Source: Phoronis pallida
Taxonomy: Eukaryota > Phoronida > Phoronidae
Direction of reading: 5' to 3'
DNA: 12,075 nt
NCBI GenBank assembly: GCA_028565715.1
Contig: JAOXYC010192799.1
Span: 1 to 12,075 of the forward strand
Shown: positions 10,301 through 12,075 of the stretch, in pieces
How the letters are laid out: each line of letters opens with the position of its first letter
How positions within the stretch are numbered: position 1 is the first letter of the stretch
Made by a program: the position numbers and the translations under genes
Notes under the pieces: generated by a model
Seen by the model: only the letters and a program-made list of their open reading frames with translations
What the model was told of the DNA's origin: nothing
The model's database searches: none

Positions 10301-11238
10301 TTGCATCTTGGTAAAAAAATTCAAACAAATCTGTAAAGGGGCTTTCGGGAGTTTTTTGTATCCAAATCTAACCTCTCTTAAGACAAAGTTACACTTTTTA
10401 GGATAAAAAGCTCTCAAATCACCCCTTACAGATTTTTTTGAATTTTTTCACTCACATGCAGGTTAATTATATTCATCAAAGGACTCGAACACAAAATTTC
10501 TAGTTGATTTGAATTTTGACCCCAGATCCTCACCAACGAGGAGACAGTATCTTTAACTAGTTCAGCATTTTAACACAGCAATGTAAAATAATCAACTTTT
10601 GAATCAATTATAGTCAGTGTTGTCCATTTTCTATTTGAATAAGTAGGCAGAACTTTTTCATTTAATCAGGTTCAGTTGAATATGAAATTCCTGTTTCTTT
10701 TTAATCAACTTTGTTGATATACGGTCAACGTGCCTGAAGGCCTTTTTATCATCAAAAAAGTTTTACTTGCCCACATAATCACGAATGACCTTCATTACTT
10801 ATAAGGAATCGATGTTCATTATTAATTGTTTTCATCTTACATATAACTAGATAAATATATTTTATATTAATTAATATTTAGACTTAGAAGATTGCATAGT
10901 GTCTAAACATAGTAATTTCAATTTTGCATTGCAAGTTTGCGACACACAGGTGTTTCAAAGGTTCAAATTAAAATGTAAGGGTTTACTTTTTATGCGGAAA
11001 CAACATGTCCAATGTTCGCAACATGGGAAATTCGTTATCAGCTAGAGATAACGAGGTAGGAGTCTCGCATGTTAGCAAATGGGACATTACTTACATCAAT
11101 GTCAAAGTCGTGCTGGGTATCATCGAGAAAATGAACCAAGCACTTGATCATCTTGTGAGGCGGTAACTTTGTGACTTTGACGAGTTCCGTTTCGCGTACG
11201 TTATAAGTACCACTCGTACCTTTCAGTCTAATAGACAT
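1156..11238 (-). CDS. PTPN4: FERM-PDZ protein tyrosine phosphatase (PTPN4/PTPN3 family), N-terminal 589 residues in 15 exons
   Basis: Family members are cytoplasmic, membrane- and cytoskeleton-associated tyrosine phosphatases: the FERM domain targets the cell cortex, the PDZ domain binds C-terminal peptides of partners, and a C-terminal PTP domain dephosphorylates phosphotyrosine. Seen here: 15 exons with consistent codon phase give 1768 coding bases. Residues about 1-310 are the FERM domain (blocks [37 protein letters not shown]), about 330-360 the FERM-adjacent region (KFRYSGRTE, RSPSK), 360-490 a polar linker, and 499-589 the PDZ domain. The next codon is split at the last donor. No PTP catalytic motif (HCxxGxxR) occurs, so the enzyme domain should lie past the left edge. 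Vertebrates have two paralogues and most invertebrates one; PTPN4 versus PTPN3 is not resolved, and the symbol marks the family. The length to the end of the PDZ is close to that of human PTPN4. Confidence 0.95.
1311..1623. repeat. 116-bp tandem triplication of the PDZ exon C15 acceptor and 5' end
   Basis: Units start at 1311, 1427 and 1543. Units 1 and 2 differ at about 3 of 116 positions by hand count; unit 3 is partial and more diverged (about 12 of 81). Each unit carries, on the minus strand, an intron end with AG acceptor and the first 59 bases of exon C15 (the codons for Ala-Asp-Gln-Gly to Ala-Pro-Gly). Unit 1 is continuous with the real exon; units 2 and 3 are intronic copies that run into intron sequence after the Pro-Ala codons and soon reach a stop. 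Confidence 0.95.
1370..1929 (-). other. Intron C14-C15 (560 bp) with duplicated acceptor
   Basis: Donor GTAAGT next to C14. The acceptor end consists of the 116-bp tandem repeat described separately; the remainder (1624-1929) is AT-rich with nothing else recognisable. Confidence 0.85.
1930..2019 (-). CDS. PTPN4: PTPN4 coding exon C14: start of PDZ domain
   Basis: Encodes residues 489-518, phase 0 at both ends: [20 protein letters not shown] then [10 protein letters not shown]. [17 protein letters not shown] is the PTPN4 PDZ start; RFGF is the carboxylate-binding loop that holds the C-terminus of the ligand. Acceptor TTTGTTTAG, donor GTAAGT. Confidence 0.95.
2020..2671 (-). other. Intron C13-C14 (652 bp)
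   Basis: More than half is the palindromic TTAA element copy A (2075-2432). The remainder (2433-2671) is AT-rich with no further signal. Confidence 0.85.
2075..2432. mobile_element. Palindromic TTAA-flanked MITE-like element, copy A
   Basis: Starts TTAAAGATACTGTCTCCT and ends with the exact reverse complement, AGGAGACAGTATCTTTAA. The arms of roughly 160 bp mirror each other imperfectly across almost the whole element, including the inner GTGATTTGAGAGCTTTT and its inverted partner AAAGCTCTCAAATCACC. The length is 358 bp with no coding capacity. It is a sibling of 10098-10556. As intronic RNA it would fold into one long hairpin. TTAA ends suggest piggyBac-type mobilisation, as inference. Confidence 0.9.
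2672..2819 (-). CDS. PTPN4: PTPN4 coding exon C13: acidic/polar linker before PDZ
   Basis: Completes Asp439 and encodes residues 440-488, starting [10 protein letters not shown], with [20 protein letters not shown] and ending DQPV. No domain; the composition suits the disordered FERM-PDZ linker. The exon call rests on a strong acceptor (TTTTTTTCAG), a strong donor (GTAAGT), an open frame and exact phase with both neighbours rather than on conservation. Confidence 0.85.
2820..4221 (-). other. Intron C12-C13 (1,402 bp), largest in the window
   Basis: Donor GTGAGT, acceptor TTTTTTTCAG. AT-rich throughout. Short open frames occur on both strands (3490-3678, 3708-3893, 3890-4217) but none shows protein-family similarity, and one simply reads past the C12 donor. 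A skipped linker exon here cannot be excluded because linkers are poorly conserved, but C12 and C13 join in phase. Confidence 0.7.
4222..4464 (-). CDS. PTPN4: PTPN4 coding exon C12: RSPSK block and Ser-rich linker
   Basis: Completes Arg358 and encodes residues 359-438 plus two bases of Asp439. It starts [13 protein letters not shown], matching FARSPSKPLARK in human PTPN4, then a polar linker rich in Ser, Asn, Thr and Arg ([23 protein letters not shown]). No fold is expected in the linker; it joins the FERM and PDZ modules and offers many possible phosphorylation sites. Acceptor CAATCTAG, donor GTGAGT. The 80 codons are open only in this minus frame in phase with C11 and C13. Confidence 0.9.
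4465..5062 (-). other. Intron C11-C12 (598 bp)
   Basis: Mostly occupied by the TA-flanked MITE at 4515-4873. The remaining 4874-5062 is AT-rich without further features. Confidence 0.85.
4515..4873. mobile_element. TA-flanked MITE with TAAGCGCC motifs
   Basis: The left end TACCGTATTCTCCCTAATAA and the inverted right end TACCATATTCTCCCTAATAA match at all but one position, and both continue into AAGCGCC- or AAGCACC-type sequence. TA lies at both outer edges, consistent with the TA target duplication of Tc1/mariner-type insertion, though TA may be part of the terminus. The motif GGCGCTTA recurs inside (near 4572, 4793, 4829). About 359 bp with no credible coding sequence; short open frames on both strands cross it and are spurious. 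Confidence 0.85.
5063..5131 (-). CDS. PTPN4: PTPN4 coding exon C11: FERM-adjacent region
   Basis: Completes Ser335 and encodes [20 protein letters not shown], Phe, Ser and two bases of Arg358. KFRYSGRTE is the family signature just after the FERM domain (human: KFRYCGRTE). The Arg-rich helix that follows is typical of the FERM-adjacent segment, a phosphorylation-linked regulatory region in band 4.1 relatives. Donor GTTTGA is weak, acceptor ACCTTCAG is good. Confidence 0.92.
5132..5563 (-). other. Intron C10-C11 (432 bp)
   Basis: Begins with donor GTTTGT inside the 140-bp repeat and ends at acceptor ACCTTCAG. Most of its 5' half is the duplicated exon and intron edge; the remaining sequence (5132-5340) is AT-rich. 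Confidence 0.85.
5341..5664. repeat. 140-bp tandem duplication of exon C10 end and donor (about 2.3 copies)
   Basis: Units start at 5341, 5481 and 5621 with GAATGTAACCTAAAG; the third is partial, diverging after about 5664. By hand count the first two full units differ at about 10 of 140 positions. Each full unit contains, on the minus strand, the sequence for TFFRL through KFRY, the donor AG/GTTTGT and the first bases of the intron. Copy 2 plus the partial copy 3 forms the real exon end; copy 1 is an intronic duplicate with a decoy donor at 5418-5423. Confidence 0.95.
5564..5727 (-). CDS. PTPN4: PTPN4 coding exon C10: end of FERM F3 into FERM-adjacent region
   Basis: Encodes residues 281-334 plus two bases of Ser335: [12 protein letters not shown], then [10 protein letters not shown], then [15 protein letters not shown]. 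The family blocks [28 protein letters not shown] and GSKFRY are recognisable. Acceptor CTCCTTAG; donor GTTTGT, a weak but legal site. It leaves in phase 2 and joins C11 to restore FRYSGRTE exactly. The 3' two-thirds of this exon is part of a 140-bp tandem repeat that continues into the intron. Reading through the donor keeps an open frame for about 40 codons and then hits TAG at 5445-5443, so this first donor is the only one that preserves the protein. Confidence 0.93.
5728..6234 (-). other. Intron C9-C10 (507 bp)
   Basis: Contains tRNA-like SINE copy 1 (5805-5900). An open frame on the plus strand at 6127-6345 partly overlaps exon C9 antisense and is a shadow. The rest is AT-rich. Confidence 0.85.
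5805..5900 (+). repeat. tRNA-derived SINE-like copy 1
   Basis: A tRNA-like body with A-box-like TAGCCGGTCAGAG (5822-5834) and B-box GGCTCGATTCC (5851-5861), followed by TTTTTCTGTCTTTTTAATAT. The tail is nearly the same as in the 6976-7080 copy, while the tRNA-like heads differ. This suggests two related SINE subfamilies, or two tRNA heads joined to one tail. No clear target duplication was found by eye. Confidence 0.6.
6235..6298 (-). CDS. PTPN4: PTPN4 coding exon C9: FERM F3
   Basis: Completes Trp259 and encodes [20 protein letters not shown] and Gly280. The block [17 protein letters not shown] is almost identical across PTPN3/PTPN4 and lies in the lipid-binding F3 lobe. Acceptor ATTTTCAG, donor GTAAGC, phase 0 at the end. 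Confidence 0.95.
6299..6522 (-). other. Intron C8-C9 (224 bp)
   Basis: Short AT-rich intron; no additional features seen. Confidence 0.85.
6523..6611 (-). CDS. PTPN4: PTPN4 coding exon C8: FERM F3
   Basis: Encodes Asp230 to Ser258 and two bases of Trp259: [20 protein letters not shown] then [10 protein letters not shown]. It matches the PH-like F3 strands of PTPN4 (IMIGVMSGGILIYKN...INTFPW). Acceptor CATTACAG, donor GTAAGT. Confidence 0.94.
6612..7112 (-). other. Intron C7-C8 (501 bp)
   Basis: Carries the tRNA-like SINE copy at 6976-7080, listed separately, close to the exon C7 donor. The rest is AT-rich. Confidence 0.85.
6976..7080 (+). repeat. tRNA-derived SINE-like copy 2
   Basis: Shows both halves of an RNA polymerase III internal promoter: an A-box-like TTAGCTTAGTGGTAGAG (6987-7003) and a B-box GGTTTGATTCC (7030-7040) with flanking CTGG/CCAG stem. 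The body resembles a tRNA with loop CTGGTAA, but the anticodon stem does not pair (TCAGA against TCAGG). The tail, CTGTCTTTTCAATAT after a T-run, recurs in the copy at 5805-5900. This is a tRNA relic with a common tail, which is a SINE architecture, rather than a working tRNA gene. Confidence 0.7.
7113..7200 (-). CDS. PTPN4: PTPN4 coding exon C7: FERM F2-F3
   Basis: Encodes the end of codon 200 through Lys229: [20 protein letters not shown] then VDLHNAK. It corresponds to LSPAEAEFNYLNTARTLELYGVE in PTPN4, the last F2 helices and entry into F3. Acceptor TTAACAG, donor GTAAGA, phase 0 at the end. Confidence 0.95.
7201..7839 (-). other. Intron C6-C7 (639 bp)
   Basis: Contains the CAGGGCCC-ended MITE-like element (7525-7783) and two small adjacent palindromes near 7383-7418, listed separately. 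The rest is AT-rich and featureless. Confidence 0.85.
7525..7783. mobile_element. MITE-like element with CAGGGCCC termini
   Basis: The left end CAGGGCCCTCACTGACCT and the inverted right end CAGGGCCCTTACTCACCT match at 16 of 18 positions, and a further inner match (GATGCC) lies about 30 bp in on both sides. It is flanked by a 5-bp direct repeat AAATG (7520-7524, 7784-7788). The length is about 259 bp with no coding capacity. CAGGG termini recall hAT elements, but an 8-bp target duplication is not evident, so the superfamily is open. Confidence 0.65.
7840..7960 (-). CDS. PTPN4: PTPN4 coding exon C6: FERM F2
   Basis: Encodes residues 160-199 with split codons at both ends: [34 protein letters not shown]. 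The pattern SELGDYxxxxxxxGYLSxxxFIPxQxxxFEKEIxxxHQQH is the F2 signature of this family. Acceptor ATTTCAG, donor GTAAAA. Confidence 0.95.
7961..8754 (-). other. Intron C5-C6 (794 bp)
   Basis: Contains a perfect 48-bp inverted repeat at 8029-8143, listed separately. The rest (8160-8750) is AT-rich with short similar AT blocks around 8590-8690, but no element boundaries or genes I can support. Confidence 0.85.
8029..8143. repeat. Perfect 48-bp inverted repeat, 19-nt spacer
   Basis: The left arm 8029-8076 is the exact reverse complement of the right arm 8096-8143, with a 19-base spacer (8077-8095). Outside the arms the flanks share a short direct motif (AAGAATAAGAAT near 7982 and 8145). In RNA from either strand it would form a 48-bp perfect hairpin. 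The arms carry no transposon-like termini I recognise. Perfect identity suggests a recent inverted duplication or an assembly or library artefact. Confidence 0.95.
8755..8852 (-). CDS. PTPN4: PTPN4 coding exon C5: FERM F2
   Basis: Encodes the last base of Arg127 through Gln159 plus one base: [16 protein letters not shown] then [15 protein letters not shown]. This matches the helical F2 lobe (YxYFLQIKxDILxGxLxCP...ALLASFAVQ) of PTPN4. Acceptor TTTTTAG, donor GTAAGT. Confidence 0.94.
8853..9224 (-). other. Intron C4-C5 (372 bp)
   Basis: AT-rich spacer with acceptor GTTTTTAG and donor GTATGT. Nothing else recognisable. Confidence 0.85.
9225..9303 (-). CDS. PTPN4: PTPN4 coding exon C4: FERM F1-F2 junction
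   Basis: Encodes residues 101-126 and two bases of Arg127: [18 protein letters not shown], matching the family block FRVKFxxSDPxKLQEEYTR. Acceptor CTTTCAG, donor GTATGT. Joins C3 (phase 1) and C5 (phase 2) without breaking the frame. Confidence 0.94.
9545..9587 (-). CDS. PTPN4: PTPN4 coding exon C3 (43 bp): end of FERM F1
   Basis: A very short exon encoding [14 protein letters not shown] (residues 87-100) plus the first base of codon 101. The RWLDPxKxIxKQLK block is nearly invariant in PTPN3/PTPN4, which makes this exon secure despite its size. Acceptor TTTCAG, donor GTAAGT; enters in phase 0 and leaves in phase 1. Confidence 0.93.
9588..9930 (-). other. Intron C2-C3 (343 bp)
   Basis: AT-rich intron with donor GTAAAT and acceptor TTATTTCAG. 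No repeat or gene signal seen in it. Confidence 0.85.
9931..10044 (-). CDS. PTPN4: PTPN4 coding exon C2: FERM F1
   Basis: Encodes residues 49-86, phase 0 at both ends, beginning KKAKSQVLL and containing [11 protein letters not shown], the hallmark F1 motif (DYFGLQ) of FERM phosphatases and band 4.1 proteins. It ends PPPRSW before donor GTAAAT. The segment between FGLQ and the next conserved RWLDP is two residues longer than in human PTPN4, and a Trp occurs on each side of the junction, so a slightly earlier donor cannot be fully excluded; GTAAAT is the only good donor. Confidence 0.93.
10156..10275. repeat. 12-bp target site duplication around the U2 retrocopy
   Basis: AATTTTGTGTAT occurs at 10156-10167 and again at 10264-10275. 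Collapsing one copy and the insertion restores a continuous stretch that lines up with the uninterrupted sibling element near 2129-2149, which independently confirms the insertion boundaries. Confidence 0.9.
10168..10263 (+). pseudogene. U2 snRNA 3'-end retropseudogene with A-tail
   Basis: The 10183-10244 segment reads like the 3' domain of metazoan U2 snRNA: CTTGCTCCGCC, then ACCTGGTATTGCAGTACCTC and CAGGAACGG, corresponding to stem-loops III-IV. The 5' portion of U2, including the branch-site-pairing region, is absent. An 18-base A-run follows the U2 3' end, and a 12-bp direct repeat AATTTTGTGTAT flanks the insertion (10156-10167 and 10264-10275). Truncated 5' end, A-tail and target duplication are signs of LINE-machinery retroposition. 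It landed inside palindromic element B and is sense on the plus strand, antisense to the host gene. U2 identity is from memory of the conserved sequence, not from a search. Confidence 0.9.
11095..11238 (-). CDS. PTPN4: PTPN4 coding exon C1: initiator Met and start of FERM F1
   Basis: Encodes residues 1-48, starting MSIRLKG and including TYNVRETEL, which matches the conserved start of PTPN4/PTPN3 (RxYNVRxSEL), and ending FDID. The ATG at 11238-11236 has A at -3 and T at +4. The exon begins 12 bases earlier at 11250, after acceptor TTTTCTAG, so those bases are 5'UTR unless there is an N-terminal extension. It ends in phase 0 at a strong donor GTAAGT. The open frame continues past the donor into intron, but the next residues lose similarity. 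F1 is the ubiquitin-like lobe of FERM. Confidence 0.93.
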
Positions 11239-11250
11239 GATCACTTCTCC

Positions 11251-12016
11251 CTAGAAAATATTGACAATAAATTAAATGGGAAATGGATCAAATTTTTCAG
11301 TCCGACGAGACTAACAGAAAATATAACAAGATAATTAATGATCTGGCATAATTTGCGAAAATTTACCACTGAGTTATTGATTAAAAGTATTGCAGTGTTG
11401 AGCGCGGGCAGTCTTTAATAGATTCTTATAACAACCATAAGATAAAATCTTGTCATCATTAGAACACTGGTAAATAATAGCAAAATTAAAAGACTGTCAA
11501 CGTTCAACACACAGGTACTTTAAATCAATTTGCTGCCTGTATCGAGTAAATTAAACAAACTCAAAAACATATTGCTATATCTTAAGGCTACCAACTTGAC
11601 CAATATTGTGCTGCAACCGTGTCCCCTTTTTCAGGAAGTAGAAGTAACTGTCTCTTCATTTTTCCAACCGTTTTCTAAAAACTGTTTACATTCGGGCTTT
11701 CTACAAACCGACAGAACTTTTGAAGTTTGAAAACAATAAGAACATTCTGTTACTGTTGTTTTTAGAAAATGGAATCAAAAATGGCCAAAATAAAAATGTG
11801 TCTGTAAACAGTTCGGTGTTCTCAAAAACTCCTTTCATGGATTGTTTCTTATTTTCTTAATTGCATCCAAAGTCAAGATTTGGAAGACTTAAAAAACATG
11901 TTTGAATGTAGGGACAGTAACTTTAATATATTTCAAAACAAATATATGGGTTCTGTATCATGCACCTACAAATTACATTACATGATTTACATCAAAGAGT
12001 TGGCCAGTTTCCTTAC
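11251..12016 (-). other. Putative 5' intron, no recognisable content
   Basis: Between the candidate leader exon and C1 lies about 770 bp of AT-rich sequence. I see no conserved peptide, repeat boundary, tRNA-like box or convincing promoter motif on either strand. If the leader exon is wrong, the promoter and TSS could lie in this stretch. Confidence 0.4.
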
Positions 12017-12075
12017 CTTGTGTGATAGTGTCACTAAACTCCATAGATAAATGCAAACAACATAGGCTAGACTCT
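12017..12075 (-). other. Candidate 5' leader exon (runs off the window)
   Basis: On the minus strand the sequence ends in ACACAAG followed by a strong donor GTAAGG. The next acceptor in that direction is TTTTCTAG directly before coding exon C1, so this is a plausible upstream, probably noncoding exon. It contains an ATG (minus position 12044) that would open a 16-codon uORF across the junction. That uORF ends at a TAG 10 bases past the main ATG, overlapping the start codon out of frame. The frame in phase with C1 is also open to the window edge but shows no Met and no family similarity. Splice pairing is inferred; no transcript evidence is available. Confidence 0.45.

Larger units (their letters stand above)
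10098..10556. mobile_element. Palindromic TTAA-flanked MITE-like element, copy B (interrupted)
   Basis: Begins TTAAAAATACTGTC and ends GACAGTATCTTTAA. The two halves are long imperfect inverted repeats: the left has TTCAAATCAACTAG then GATGAACATAACTAACTTG, and the right mirrors these blocks. It is a sibling of the element at 2075-2432. After removing the U2 insertion and one target duplication (108 bp) the length is about 351 bp, close to the 358 bp of copy A. There is no coding capacity, so it must be non-autonomous. TTAA at both ends in both copies is what piggyBac-type insertion leaves, but since TTAA continues the inverted repeat I cannot separate target duplication from terminus. Confidence 0.85.
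10045..11094 (-). other. Intron C1-C2 (1,050 bp)
   Basis: Donor GTAAGT and acceptor TTTTCAG. The 3' half holds the palindromic TTAA element copy B with its nested U2 snRNA retrocopy, listed separately. The remaining 10557-11094 is AT-rich, with a strongly AT-only stretch around 10850-10880, and shows no gene or repeat I can support. Confidence 0.85.

Overview
The window is a piece of an animal nuclear genome. It is AT-rich, about 85% intronic, and carries one gene on the minus strand that is split into many short exons with GT-AG introns of roughly 0.2-1.4 kb. The gene is a FERM-PDZ non-receptor protein tyrosine phosphatase of the PTPN4/PTPN3 (PTP-MEG1/PTPH1; fly Ptpmeg) family. I reconstructed 15 coding exons by hand from conserved peptide blocks, splice signals and codon phase. 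All 14 joins keep phase, giving 589 codons plus one base with no internal stop. They run from the initiator Met (11238) to the end of the PDZ domain (1156). The catalytic phosphatase domain is not in the window and should lie beyond its left edge. A candidate 5' leader exon touches the right edge (12017-12075+). Conservation to vertebrate PTPN4 is moderate. Together with compact introns and abundant short non-autonomous elements, this suggests an invertebrate metazoan; I cannot name the taxon.

Layout from right to left, which is gene 5' to 3': possible leader exon; C1-C2 (FERM F1), separated by an intron carrying a palindromic TTAA-flanked element that was itself hit by a U2 snRNA retropseudogene; C3-C9 (rest of F1, F2, most of F3); C10 (end of F3 into the FERM-adjacent region); C11-C13 (FERM-adjacent and linker, including an RSPSK block); C14-C15 (PDZ). 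Left of C15 is an intron segment with a CpG-rich block of about 340 bp and an imperfect foldback at the edge.

The non-coding part is unusually informative. Two exon edges have been tandemly duplicated: the acceptor and start of the PDZ exon C15 (116-bp unit, about 2.7 copies), and the end and donor of C10 (140-bp unit, about 2.3 copies). Neither unit is a multiple of three, so only one copy of each splice site keeps the protein readable. Other elements are two copies of a palindromic MITE-like element, a TA-flanked MITE with TAAGCGCC-type motifs, a CAGGGCCC-ended MITE, two tRNA-like SINE relatives with a shared tail, a perfect 48-bp inverted repeat with a 19-nt spacer, and the U2 snRNA retrocopy with A-tail and 12-bp target duplication. 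I saw no prokaryotic gene, CRISPR array, rRNA or intact tRNA gene.
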